Below, in pieces: positions 7,519-14,602 of a DNA stretch of 42,657 nt (within the stretch, counting starts at the first letter, position 1; the number at the start of each line of letters is the position of its first letter). The stretch spans positions 1 to 42,657 of IMG/VR virus record IMGVR_UViG_3300023242_000124; one strand, 5' to 3'. The translations under genes and the position numbers were made by a program. A model generated the notes under the pieces. It was given only the letters and a program-made list of their open reading frames with translations. It was not told where the DNA came from and searched no databases. This stretch comes from a virus.

Positions 7519-7893
7519 TTACGCGCGCTGGATGCCGCGGGGGTCAGCAACCACCGCTTCAATCGAGTCATCATTCATCAGGCGATATTCAGTATCGCCC
7601 ATACGGAAACGCGTGCCCGAGTTCATGCGGAACATGACGTAGTCGCCGGGTTCGCACCATGCGCCGGTAGGAAACCGGTCTGCGTCAGAGTACGCCTGCT
7701 CGCCAACGTCAACAACAAGCCCAATGATCGACATGATATGGTCGCGGTCGCGCTCCTTATCCGTCTTGATAATGCTTGTACCCTCGTAGGTCTCTGAGAC
7801 TTGCGGGAGCGCAATGAGTACGCGGTACCCCACTGGTTTGGGCAGCTGTGCCTCAAACTCCTGTTCGTTAATCTTAACTGCTGCTTCAGTCAT
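7519..7893 (-). CDS. Phage-encoded GroES-like co-chaperonin
   Basis: The ATG at 7893 (MTEAAVKINEQEF, 124 aa) overlaps the previous gene's end by 8 bases; ATG 7896 is equally possible. The core PKPVGYRVLIALPQVSETYE matches the GroES start (P..DR/YRVL), followed by IGLVVDVGEQAYSDADRFP and GAWCEPGDYVMF. These match the beta-barrel strands and GDYV segment of Cpn10. A mobile-loop region lies at about residues 25-40 (TYEGTSIIKTDKE). Phage GroES homologues such as T4 gp31 work with host GroEL to fold the capsid protein. The location beside scaffold and capsid genes fits that role. Confidence 0.8.
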   Translation of the reverse strand: MTEAAVKINEQEFEAQLPKPVGYRVLIALPQVSETYEGTSIIKTDKERDRDHIMSIIGLVVDVGEQAYSDADRFPTGAWCEPGDYVMFRMNSGTRFRMGDTEYRLMNDDSIEAVVADPRGIQRA

Positions 7894-8083
7894 CATCGTT
7901 GTCCATATAGTTACGCGAGAGGTCTTCAATGTACGATTTGCTGGATTCGAGACCCCGAATTAATCCAACAACTTCCCTATACGCGGCGTAGTCCTTGGGA
8001 GACCCCCCGGCTAGGAATTGCGTTGCAGACGAGATTTGCTCGTCGATCTTATCTGTGAGCACGTCAAAGACGGTCTTTGCCAT
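7886..8083 (-). CDS. Small helical phage protein (65 aa)
   Basis: Starts ATG 8083 with GAGGAGATAAATAACCT upstream; the stop overlaps the GroES start. The sequence MAKTVFDVLTDKIDEQISSA followed by QFLAGGSPKDYAAYREVVG and a C-terminal helix ending in an acidic MDNDDD suggests two or three helices. Small proteins with a FLxxGxAxDYAxYR-type motif occur next to portal genes in many marine podoviruses, as I recall. No function is known; a portal-associated or assembly role is a guess from position. Confidence 0.75.
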   Translation of the reverse strand: MAKTVFDVLTDKIDEQISSATQFLAGGSPKDYAAYREVVGLIRGLESSKSYIEDLSRNYMDNDDD

Positions 8084-8086
8084 AGG

Positions 8087-10555
8087 TTATTTATCTCCTC
8101 TTGGCTTGTTCTGCTGCATGAGCTTAGCGACCTCGATAGCAGTCTTATCCTGAGCTTCGCGGCGGGCCCGGCTCATCTCGACGCCCTTTACTTCAGCGTC
8201 GATCGCCAGCTGGGTCTTGTCGACTTTCAGCTCCTCGGCCTTGAGCATCGCGTCCGTCATGCTCTTAGCTGTCTGCAGCTTAAGCTGTTCACCCTTGTAC
8301 TGGGCATCAGCCTGATCCTTCGCGGCCTTGCGCTGGACCTCCTGCGCCTTGATCTGGACCTCAGCCTGCTGGAGCTGGAACATGGGGTCTTGCTGCTGCT
8401 GCTGGGCTTGCTGCTGAGCTTGCTGCTGCTGGTTAGCCTGCGTGAGCTGGCGACCGGCATCGGCGACGAGGCGGGACAGCTGGACTTCGACTTCCTGCGG
8501 CAGCTCTGCGTTGGGATCAGGCAGCGGTGCCCCGAGCTTCTCCTCGATCTGCTGCCGGTACTGGAACCCGAGGTGCTCGGCGATGTGTGCCTGCAACGAC
8601 GTCATGATCTGCTGCGCCTGCGGGTTCTGGCCAATCATCTGTGCAATCATCGGGTCCTGCATAAACGACATGTGGGTCGCAATATGCGCTTGGTGGTCCT
8701 GATAGATAAACGACCGCATCGGCTTGCCAATCAGCGCGTCCATGTTCTCGCTGACCGGGTCAGTCGGCTTGGCATCGGCCTTTGTCGGCACGATCTTGTC
8801 CGCGTTCTTGATACCCAGCACCTCCATCATCTCGCGGTGGAGGACTGGCAGGTTGTAAATCTGCGGGGCCTGCTGGGACATCTGCAGCACAGCCTGATAC
8901 TGCACAACGCGCTGCGCCATGGTCGAGCTGTTAGGATCACTGACGGGGATCACGTCCACCATCATATAGTCCGACCGGCGTGCGCCCACCTCACCACGAG
9001 TGGGCTGGTAGGAGTACTCTTCTGGGGCATGCTCGGCGATGATCGCCTTGAGCATCTTGAACTCTTGCTTCATCGCGTAGTGCACACGCGACTGCACCGC
9101 AGCCATTGGCTTCAGGGTGCGCTCAAGCAGCGCCAGCGTCGTACCCACCGGTGCGTTTGCTGACATGTCGGAGATATTTAGATCACTGATAGCCCCGAGG
9201 CGGCGGCCTTCCTGTGTGATCCGGTCCAAGAGCTGCAGGAGCGTCTGCGACGGCTCTTTATAGGGCAGCGGCATGATATTATCGCGGATAGAGCCCGACG
9301 GGACGTCTACATCCTTGAACTCGCCCGGCTCGATCGGGCTATCGTCGCCCTTAATACGCAGGCCGCGGGTTTTCAGGCCCCCCGGCAGGTTAGATAGCGT
9401 GCCAGCGTCGACCAACTGGCGAATCAGCGACGTTCCTGCGCGTGAATAGCCCCCGATGATGTGAATCAGCCCCAGTCCGTAGAACCCAAACCCCGGAACG
9501 TAGGGGTAATGGACAAAAAACTGATTTTTCAGGGGGATTTCGGCGTCTTCTTCGTAGTTGCGGCGTACCGCCAGCACCTCACCTGAGCCCCGCTCGATAG
9601 TGACGACGTACGGCACCGGCATGTCATCCTCGTCGTCCACTCCGGGGACGCACATCTCTACATGGCACTCATAGAGTGCGTAGCGGTTGTCGTCAGTCAG
9701 GCTGAACCCGCCATCCTCGGCCTTTTTCTCCTCAACGTCGGAGTGGTACGGCACCGGCTCGCCCAGCTCGATGTCCCGATAGAAGCCCGCAGCCTGCAGC
9801 TTCTTCATCTCGTTCTTGGTTTTACGCATCACATGCGTAACGCGCTCTGCCGTCTCGATGTGACTCGCGCTGTAAGGCACGATAACGTCTTCTGCTGGTA
9901 TATAGAGCGCCACTTGACGCCCAAAGTTCGGGTCGAAGTACACTTTCTTGAACGCAGAGCCCGCCAGACCCAGAGAATAGAGCATCCGCTCGTGCTCGGA
10001 CCGGTACTCGACCATCCGCTCGGTGATCTCGTAGTTCATGTCGGCCTTGACGCGCTCCGCGGCCTCCAGCTTCTCCTTGCTCTCCTCGCCAAGCACCTTT
10101 ACCTTTACCGGCCCAGCGGCTGGGAAAGTCTCAGACATAGTCTCAGCTTGGAACCGGATGGCTGCTTCAGCCAGAATCGTAGAAAACACCCCACAGGCAC
10201 CCTCCCAAGGCTGCGTCCGCTCCTCGTACTTGAATCCCAGCACGTCCAGACCCTCGACGTAGGACTCAACCCACTCCTTCCGGCTCTGCATGTCGGCCTC
10301 GATCAGCCCCACGAGGTCGCTAGACAGGTCCCGCAGGTCCCCATCTTCCATGAAATCCGCTAGGTTTGCGTCAAATTCGGCCTCATCCACGGGTTCGGCG
10401 TCCGGAAACAGGATCACCTCCATGCTGCCGTCGTCCAGAATAACCGCCTCTGGGTCGACGATCTGAATCTCCAGATCAGATTCGAGGTCCATGCCCTCCA
10501 TCTCATCGTCGTCAATGCCCATTGGGGCGCTGTAAATGCCTTTTTCGATAGCCAT
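8087..10555 (-). CDS. Portal protein
   Basis: An 822-aa protein starting ATG 10555 behind GAGGGATAAGAC, 10 bases after the large terminase. An acidic N-terminus of about 90 residues is followed by the portal core with QPWEGACGVFSTILAEAAIR, a YIPAEDVIVPYSASHIETAE block and the FFVHYPYVPGFGFYGLGLIH segment. The C-terminal 150 residues form a coiled coil with a Gln-rich stretch (QQQQAQQQAQQQQQ). The size and motifs fit the large portals of P22-like or related short-tailed phages, which form the dodecameric DNA gate. The Gln-rich tail probably extends into the head as a barrel; this is inference. Confidence 0.85.
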   Translation of the reverse strand: MAIEKGIYSAPMGIDDDEMEGMDLESDLEIQIVDPEAVILDDGSMEVILFPDAEPVDEAEFDANLADFMEDGDLRDLSSDLVGLIEADMQSRKEWVESYVEGLDVLGFKYEERTQPWEGACGVFSTILAEAAIRFQAETMSETFPAAGPVKVKVLGEESKEKLEAAERVKADMNYEITERMVEYRSEHERMLYSLGLAGSAFKKVYFDPNFGRQVALYIPAEDVIVPYSASHIETAERVTHVMRKTKNEMKKLQAAGFYRDIELGEPVPYHSDVEEKKAEDGGFSLTDDNRYALYECHVEMCVPGVDDEDDMPVPYVVTIERGSGEVLAVRRNYEEDAEIPLKNQFFVHYPYVPGFGFYGLGLIHIIGGYSRAGTSLIRQLVDAGTLSNLPGGLKTRGLRIKGDDSPIEPGEFKDVDVPSGSIRDNIMPLPYKEPSQTLLQLLDRITQEGRRLGAISDLNISDMSANAPVGTTLALLERTLKPMAAVQSRVHYAMKQEFKMLKAIIAEHAPEEYSYQPTRGEVGARRSDYMMVDVIPVSDPNSSTMAQRVVQYQAVLQMSQQAPQIYNLPVLHREMMEVLGIKNADKIVPTKADAKPTDPVSENMDALIGKPMRSFIYQDHQAHIATHMSFMQDPMIAQMIGQNPQAQQIMTSLQAHIAEHLGFQYRQQIEEKLGAPLPDPNAELPQEVEVQLSRLVADAGRQLTQANQQQQAQQQAQQQQQDPMFQLQQAEVQIKAQEVQRKAAKDQADAQYKGEQLKLQTAKSMTDAMLKAEELKVDKTQLAIDAEVKGVEMSRARREAQDKTAIEVAKLMQQNKPRGDK

Positions 10556-10565
10556 GTCTTATCCC

Positions 10566-12116
10566 TCAGTAGAAGCCGCCCCGGCGTTGTTTGAAGTATC
10601 TCTGCTCGTCTTCCTCGTCGGTCGGCAGGCGGATAAACCCTCCGCTCCGGAACCGCATGAGGGCCATAACTGTAGAGTCCACCAAGTCATCATGCGACAT
10701 AAATGGAAATCCAGCAATCTCTTCGACCACTTCTTCGGCCCAGCGTGTCTGTGGAACCCAGCAGATACCCGATGCCACGATGTCTGCAACTGAATTTAGT
10801 CGCGCCAGCTTGTCACCTGACCCGCGGTGCGGTGTATATTCTGAGACTGGCAGCCCCATCCGACGCATCTCCTGATACAGTGCAGTGCCCGAACTCTTCT
10901 TCTCAACAATAAACGAGTCAGGCTCCCATTCACGGTACGCCTCCATCGCCATCTGTTTAAGCTCAGGGAACTCCATACGCTGCTTTATGCTATTTAACAA
11001 TATGATGTTGTGCGCGTTAGTCTCTTCGTTGAGGAACACACCCCAAGTTGTTAGTGCGGTGAAGTCGGCACGGTTGTGTTTCTCGGCTGCAGCGTCGAGC
11101 GACATGATTATATACTCACAGCTGGGCGCGTCGTCCTTCTCCCACTGCTGCCACCAATCCCGCTTGATGAGTGCGGCCTCTTCGGCGGTGGGCTGCTGCT
11201 GGTACTGCGCGTTCCACTGAAACACCGGCATGGATGCCTTGGTGCGCGCTAGCGCTGCCAGATCAAAGAACTCTGGCCAGAGCGGCTTTTGTATAATCTT
11301 CTTTGTTTTGGGGTCCTCGACGTCGAGGATCGCGGGGAACTCCACCACCTCATACTGGTCGGCCTCAGCGTTCTTCCCCATGTCACGTGTTACACGGCCT
11401 GTAAGGTCGTCAAGGTGCCAGCGCGTCTGCACGATAGCTACCCGTCCGCCCGGCATCAGGCGGGTACGCGCGCCGAATGTGAACCACTCATAGGCTCGCT
11501 CAAAGGCACTGAAGTTACCATTCAGCACGTCCTGCTCTGAGTGGGGGTCGTCCACGAGCAAAAGGTCAGCACCGCGGCCCGCGATCGAGCTACCGATGCC
11601 GCAGGCAAAATACTCGCCCTTCATGTTAGTGTTCCACCGCCCTGCAGACTTAGAGTCGGTAGCGAGCGAGACTGTGGGGAATATAGACTTGTACGTATCT
11701 GTCGCGATGAGGTTACGCACCTTGCGCCCGAAGTCCACGGCGAGGTCCGTGGTGTGAGACACCATCATAACCTTCTTGTCCGGGTTCCGCCCAAGGAACC
11801 ACGCAGGATAGAATATAGACACGAGCTGCGATTTACCGTGGCGTGGTGGCATGTTCACGCAGATACGGTCTTTATCCCCACGCTCAATGGCTGTCAGCAT
11901 GTTGGCAAGGATGCGGTGGTGCCGCCCCACAAGATAGTTAGGGTCCATCTTCTTGCAGAACGCTAGCAGGTCGTCATACGCATCCTGATTTGTTTTACGG
12001 TTAGCCAGCTCGTCAACCATCAGGTCGATCTCAGCCAGCTCCTCGGGGCTCATCCCGTCCAGATTCTCCAGCAGTGCTTCTATCTCGACATCGCCGAGGT
12101 CCATCAGCTTATTCAT
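10566..12116 (-). CDS. terL: Terminase large subunit
   Basis: Starts ATG 12116 (MNKLMDLGDVEIEALL, 516 aa), overlapping the small terminase by 8 bases; an upstream TTG at 12128 is less likely. The ATPase domain shows a Walker A-like MPPRHGKS (about 89-96), a VMMVSHTTDLAVDFGRKV segment and Walker B LLLVDD (about 185-190). The nuclease domain shows MSLDAAAEKHNRADFT with D341, and HDDLVDS (475-481). It packages DNA into the prohead and cuts concatemers. Length is normal for the family and all key acidic residues are present. Confidence 0.93.
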   Translation of the reverse strand: MNKLMDLGDVEIEALLENLDGMSPEELAEIDLMVDELANRKTNQDAYDDLLAFCKKMDPNYLVGRHHRILANMLTAIERGDKDRICVNMPPRHGKSQLVSIFYPAWFLGRNPDKKVMMVSHTTDLAVDFGRKVRNLIATDTYKSIFPTVSLATDSKSAGRWNTNMKGEYFACGIGSSIAGRGADLLLVDDPHSEQDVLNGNFSAFERAYEWFTFGARTRLMPGGRVAIVQTRWHLDDLTGRVTRDMGKNAEADQYEVVEFPAILDVEDPKTKKIIQKPLWPEFFDLAALARTKASMPVFQWNAQYQQQPTAEEAALIKRDWWQQWEKDDAPSCEYIIMSLDAAAEKHNRADFTALTTWGVFLNEETNAHNIILLNSIKQRMEFPELKQMAMEAYREWEPDSFIVEKKSSGTALYQEMRRMGLPVSEYTPHRGSGDKLARLNSVADIVASGICWVPQTRWAEEVVEEIAGFPFMSHDDLVDSTVMALMRFRSGGFIRLPTDEEDEQRYFKQRRGGFY

Positions 12117-12711
12117 CGTCGAACCCAAGCTCGGCGTCTACGTCGACAGCGTCGCCATCTATGATGATGGCATCTTCTATGTCTGGCTCTACCGGTTGCG
12201 GGGCTGTCAGTCTCTGCAGCTTCCTCCGCAGCTTCTCCTTTAGATCATCTGTCGTCTGGTGCGTGATCGTCACCTCGCTCTTCTCTGTGAAGAGCCCAAC
12301 GTCTGACATCTTACCAAGCAGCTCCAGCGCCTTGATACGCACCCTTGGGTCCGGGTTCTCGGTCTCCAAGATCAGCTTGTTAGTGACAAGGTGCCGTACG
12401 GTTATCGCCGAGTCCACCACCTGACGCCCGAACTCGTCGAGAATCTTGTGCGTCTCTTTGATAACTGCGGGGGTGAGCTGCGCGGTGCGGGCAGTGGTCG
12501 TAGCCTTAGACGTCTTTTCCGGGTTCTGCGCGTATGCCACAGCCAATGCAGCTGCGGTATCCCTATCCTCCGCGGTAGTGGAGGTGTCCAGCCCGTGTTG
12601 TGATAACAACTCAATGGTCTTCGCGCACGCAGCGGCGCGGTCCTTCAAGTCCAGTTTGGGTGCGCGTTTGCTAAGAGGCACCCCGGATTCGGGTGTGAGT
12701 TGTAGAGTCAT
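12109..12711 (-). CDS. terS: Terminase small subunit
   Basis: A 200-aa protein, ATG 12711, first gene after the structural promoter. It is mostly helical with a TAEDRDTAAALAVAYAQNPE stretch, a central long helix (ETHKILDEFGRQVVDSAITV) and PRVRIKALELLGKMSDVGLF. It ends in a highly acidic tail (EPDIEDAIIIDGDAVDVDAE). The central oligomerising helices and position directly before the large subunit support the call. The start lacks an obvious ribosome binding site and the leader from the promoter is short, about 25 bases. Confidence 0.82.
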   Translation of the reverse strand: MTLQLTPESGVPLSKRAPKLDLKDRAAACAKTIELLSQHGLDTSTTAEDRDTAAALAVAYAQNPEKTSKATTTARTAQLTPAVIKETHKILDEFGRQVVDSAITVRHLVTNKLILETENPDPRVRIKALELLGKMSDVGLFTEKSEVTITHQTTDDLKEKLRRKLQRLTAPQPVEPDIEDAIIIDGDAVDVDAELGFDDE

Positions 12712-12742
12712 TATACATCGCAGGCTGTTGGCCGATGTCGCA

Positions 12743-12771
12743 AGTATAGATGTTTAGGTACAATTTCGCAA
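12743..12771 (-). promoter_or_regulatory. Sigma70-type promoter for structural operon
   Basis: On the minus strand, -35 TTGCGA (12766-12771) and -10 TATACT (12743-12748) are separated by 17 bases. The predicted start near 12736 leads leftward into the small terminase gene at 12711. Confidence 0.75.
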
Positions 12772-12803
12772 GACTCCGTAGCGTAGCGACATTTCTGCAC
12801 CGG

Positions 12804-12819
12804 GGGACCCGTGGGTCCC
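12804..12819. repeat. GC-rich perfect palindrome
   Basis: GGGACCC and GGGTCCC flank a 2-base GT spacer. It lies upstream of the leftward -35 box and could bind a dimeric regulator or form a tight hairpin. Confidence 0.6.
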
Positions 12820-12884
12820 ATGACGGGGGGTGTTTCCCTGAGCGCGCCGAGCCCGCTGGGTAGCTAAACGCTAAGCCATTGATA

Positions 12885-12900
12885 ATAAAAAATTTTTTAT
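12885..12900. repeat. A/T-rich palindrome (A-tract/T-tract)
   Basis: ATAAAAAATTTTTTAT is a perfect 16-base palindrome and an A-tract/T-tract junction of the kind that bends or opens easily. Its role is unknown. Confidence 0.6.
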
Positions 12901-12988
12901 GGTCGTTTTCTGAGTGACGTGGGGGGTGCGGATTTATTCTTCTGGATTAGTAATATATAGGAAGTGGTGGGACTCCAAATCCTATTGC

Positions 12989-13010
12989 GGGGGGTAGGGG
13001 GCGGGTAGGG
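12989..13010 (+). promoter_or_regulatory. G-quadruplex-forming motif
   Basis: Four G-runs of 6, 5, 3 and 3 bases are separated by loops TA, C and TA. This matches the classical intramolecular quadruplex pattern with short loops, on the plus strand of the divergent control region. Confidence 0.6.
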
Positions 13011-13028
13011 TCGCGATCTGGCCGTTTT

Positions 13029-13045
13029 GTTAGTGCTGCCCTAAC
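13029..13045. promoter_or_regulatory. GTTAGTG box 1 (degenerate right arm)
   Basis: GTTAGTG-CTG-CCCTAAC, one mismatch in the right arm. First member of the repeated inverted-repeat family, in the divergent control region 133 bases before the first rightward gene. Confidence 0.7.
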
Positions 13046-13178
13046 AAGCCAAGACGTGATGCGCTACGCTTAGCAGGCGTTACCGTTCGGCGTTATCTCT
13101 TGTCATGTCATGCCATAACGTGTTACCTATTAGGCATCGGCAAACAAGTAAGACCGATATAACCCGAGAGGAAACACT

Positions 13179-13697
13179 ATGTCTAACATCACACTTACAG
13201 CCGCTGCCGCTGTCGCGATAACTTCCGCCGTGTCTGCCGTGGAAGGCGCATCACGCAAGATGCAGTCTAGCATCGACGCGCTAGTCGCGGCGGGCATGCG
13301 ATCGACCGACTTCGTATCACCTAAATCCAAAGACGGCGGCTCGACTTCATCGCCCGAGCAGTTCGAAGCGATAAACGCGGCGATCGTGGCGGGGTTCACG
13401 GCGCGCACTCAAAAGCTTCTGGTGGCACCAACCAAAGCGCTGCCCGAGGCGGACAAGGCAGAAAAGCGCTATGCGCAGCAGCAGATCGGTGCGCGCCGTA
13501 ACGACTTCAAGCGTGGCCTTGAAAAGCGTGAAGGCAAGGCGGACGACCGCGCACCACAACAACCTAAGTCGGCAGAGGACAAGATCCGCGCGATGATAGA
13601 GAGCATCGAAAAGCTGGTTCAAGGCGCGGAAGCTCTGACATTCGACGCGGCCGACTTTCTTAAGGCGCTTCGCGATCTGAACAAGATGGTCAAGTGA
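13179..13697 (+). CDS. Unknown helical early protein (172 aa)
   Basis: Starts ATG 13179 behind GAGAGGAAACACT. The sequence begins MSNITLTAAAAVAITSAVSA and is Ala-rich and helical, with a basic charged middle (QQQIGARRNDFKRGLEKREG) and a C-terminal helix ending LRDLNKMVK. There is no signal peptide cleavage pattern, membrane segment or enzyme motif. It is the first rightward gene and is followed by a strong terminator, so it is expressed as a separate short unit, probably early. I do not recognise the family. Confidence 0.8.
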   Translation: MSNITLTAAAAVAITSAVSAVEGASRKMQSSIDALVAAGMRSTDFVSPKSKDGGSTSSPEQFEAINAAIVAGFTARTQKLLVAPTKALPEADKAEKRYAQQQIGARRNDFKRGLEKREGKADDRAPQQPKSAEDKIRAMIESIEKLVQGAEALTFDAADFLKALRDLNKMVK

Positions 13698-13768
13698 GAC
13701 TGTCTGACATCTTCGGGGTGGTGGCGATCTTCGCCATCACCTACGCCTTCTTACTTATGACCCCGTGA
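13694..13768 (+). CDS. Possible tiny membrane peptide (24 aa)
   Basis: A GTG at 13694 overlaps the previous stop (GTGA) and opens 24 codons, VRLSDIFGVVAIFAITYAFL and a short tail, closing with TGA just before the terminator. The product would be one hydrophobic helix. The overlap and position inside the transcript support it, but there is no strong ribosome binding site and the length is minimal. Confidence 0.35.
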   Translation: MRLSDIFGVVAIFAITYAFLLMTP

Positions 13769-13772
13769 CACT

Positions 13773-13805
13773 GGCCCATCCGCTTCGGCGGGTGGGCCTT
13801 TTTTT
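13773..13805 (+). terminator. Strong rho-independent terminator
   Basis: GGCCCATCCGC and GCGGGTGGGCC form an 11-bp stem (one wobble) with a TTCG loop, followed by seven T. It ends the first rightward transcript. Confidence 0.9.
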
Positions 13806-13828
13806 GTGCCTGCCGTCACGCCTTCTTT

Positions 13829-13845
13829 GTTAGTGTCACACTAAC
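13829..13845. promoter_or_regulatory. GTTAGTG box 2
   Basis: GTTAGTG-TCA-CACTAAC, perfect arms, at the left edge of the first tandem hairpin unit. No gene follows directly. Confidence 0.85.
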
Positions 13846-13929
13846 AAATTGAGACCAGTTCTTAGGGGAGCGTCGAGCCGCAGCGCTGCGCGATAAGTCG
13901 TTCGCGGCGTGGTTGAGTGTGCTCTAGGA

Positions 13930-13952
13930 TTCGATACACTCCGTGTATCGAA
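13930..13952 (+). terminator. Hairpin A, terminator-like
   Basis: Perfect 10-bp stem with a 3-base loop (TCC), followed by CTTTT. The outer stem bases TTCG/CGAA differ from hairpin B but pair fully, so pairing is conserved while sequence is not. It may act as a weak terminator or an RNA structure. Confidence 0.6.
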
Positions 13953-13983
13953 CTTTTACCTGCGGTTGTCAAGCCCCTATTTT

Positions 13984-14000
13984 GTTAGTGTGACACTAAC
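13984..14000. promoter_or_regulatory. GTTAGTG box 3
   Basis: GTTAGTG-TGA-CACTAAC, perfect arms, at the left edge of tandem unit B, 155 bases after box 2. Confidence 0.85.
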
Positions 14001-14064
14001 ATACCGAAACCAGTTCTTAGAGGAGCGTCGAGTGTCACAGCTTGGGGTTGAGTGGCGTGCTGGA

Positions 14065-14087
14065 CTCCATACACGTAGTGTATGGAG
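14065..14087 (+). terminator. Hairpin B, terminator-like
   Basis: Perfect 10-bp stem with loop GTA followed by GTTTTT. It shares ATACAC/GTGTAT with hairpin A, while the outer four base pairs are changed on both sides (CTCC/GGAG). Confidence 0.6.
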
Positions 14088-14148
14088 GTTTTTCTTCTGG
14101 TTGTCAAGCCAAAAAAGCGCCTATCGTAAAGTATCATCTGATGGTGCG

Positions 14149-14469
14149 TGTTCGCGTAACCCATTGATATTCCACAATGTTCTCTATGTTCGCAAAATGG
14201 CCTTTTTGTAACCCATTGAAAACAAACAAATGTTCGCAAATGGTTTTTTGTAAGTCATTGAAAACAAACAAATGTTCGCAAATTGTCGAGAATGCAGTTA
14301 ATACATCCCAGCGCAGCTGCCCCCCCGCATGTTCGCAAATCACTAAATCCAAGAAGGGTTTTTAAGAGGTATATACTATTTTAACTAAAAAACGAACATC
14401 CGAACATTTCAATGAAATCAAGGCACTGCGCGTTCGCGACCTATTAGAAGTGAGAACATCCAAGAACAT
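14149..14469. repeat. Iteron-like array, candidate replication origin
   Basis: Forward elements related to ATGTTCGCAAA occur at 14149 (TGTTCGC only), 14177 (ATGTTC only), 14186, 14230, 14272 and 14329. Reverse elements GAACAT occur at 14394, 14402, 14454 and 14464. The copies at 14230 and 14272 lie in a 42-base direct repeat that also includes CATTGAAAACAAACAA. The two orientations face each other across an A/T-rich core (about 14356-14392). This layout resembles iteron or initiator-binding arrays of replication origins, but a repressor-binding array is an alternative. Confidence 0.6.
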
Positions 14470-14497
14470 ACGTCCCCTTACCTCCATTCACCATCAT

Positions 14498-14526
14498 TTG
14501 ACATAGCCTGATAGGCGTGGTATAGT
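14498..14526 (+). promoter_or_regulatory. Strong sigma70-type promoter P1 with operator
   Basis: TTGACA (14498-14503), a 17-base spacer and TATAGT (14521-14526). An inverted repeat GTGGTAT-N9-ATACCAC (14517-14539) overlaps the -10 box and predicted start, suggesting repressor control. GTTAGTG box 4 begins exactly 73 bases after the first base of the -35 box, the same distance as at P2. Confidence 0.8.
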
Positions 14527-14570
14527 TAAATCATACCACCAAATACTCCCCTGCAACACCCCGCGCCACT

Positions 14571-14587
14571 GTTAGTGACGCACTAAC
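14571..14587. promoter_or_regulatory. GTTAGTG box 4 (start-associated)
   Basis: GTTAGTG-ACG-CACTAAC, perfect arms, in the P1 leader. The following AAGGAA and ATG 14603 place it 15 bases before the start codon. Confidence 0.88.
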
Positions 14588-14602
14588 AAGGAACACCACC
14601 CG

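Larger units (their letters stand above)
12712..13178. other. Divergent intergenic control region
   Basis: This 467-base gap separates the leftward structural operon from the rightward early genes and holds no convincing gene. It contains the leftward promoter, a perfect GGGACCC-GT-GGGTCCC palindrome (12804-12819), a 16-base A/T palindrome (12885-12900), a G-quadruplex motif (12989-13010) and the first copy of the GTTAGTG inverted repeat (13029-13045). A rightward promoter is expected but I see only a weak candidate (TTGTCA at 13100-13105 with no good -10). Confidence 0.75.
13829..13975. repeat. Tandem hairpin unit A
   Basis: Order of elements: GTTAGTG box, ACCAGTTCTTAG-GGAGCGTCGAG, a GGTTGAGTG segment, a 10-bp hairpin, then GGTTGTCAAGCC. 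The same elements occur in the same order in unit B. The inner hairpin (13930-13952) is TTCGATACAC-TCC-GTGTATCGAA followed by C and four T. Confidence 0.8.
13984..14110. repeat. Tandem hairpin unit B
   Basis: Second copy of the unit: box, ACCAGTTCTTAG-GGAGCGTCGAG, GGTTGAGTG, hairpin CTCCATACAC-GTA-GTGTATGGAG with a following T-run, then GGTTGTCAAGCC. It is about 20 bases shorter than unit A, mostly between the GTCGAG and GGTTGAGTG segments. Confidence 0.8.
13806..14602. other. Gene-free regulatory/origin-like region
   Basis: About 800 bases without a convincing gene; short frames here have no good ribosome binding sites and low-complexity products. It contains two tandem hairpin units (13829-13975 and 13984-14110), an array of ATGTTC/GAACAT elements (14149-14469) around an A/T-rich core, a strong promoter (14498-14526) and GTTAGTG boxes 2-4. 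It separates the first rightward gene from the main early operon and is the best candidate in the window for a replication origin and control centre. Confidence 0.7.

Noticed and set aside
8018-10363. Long plus-strand frames (381 and 233 aa) opposite the portal gene.
   Set aside because: The portal frame has a good ribosome binding site and family motifs; the opposite frames are Leu/His/Arg-rich shadows.
11047-12385. GTTAGTG sequences in the structural arm (for example near 11049 and 12379).
   Set aside because: They are single half-sites without the opposing arm, at about the frequency expected by chance for a 7-mer.
10591-12424. Plus-strand frames across the terminase genes.
   Set aside because: They lie opposite strong minus-strand genes with clear motifs and lack conserved features; they are shadows of codon bias.
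13985-14365. Several open frames in the 14.0-14.4 kb region on both strands (60-100 aa).
   Set aside because: They come from the repeated ATGTTCGCAAA elements, have repetitive products and no good ribosome binding sites.
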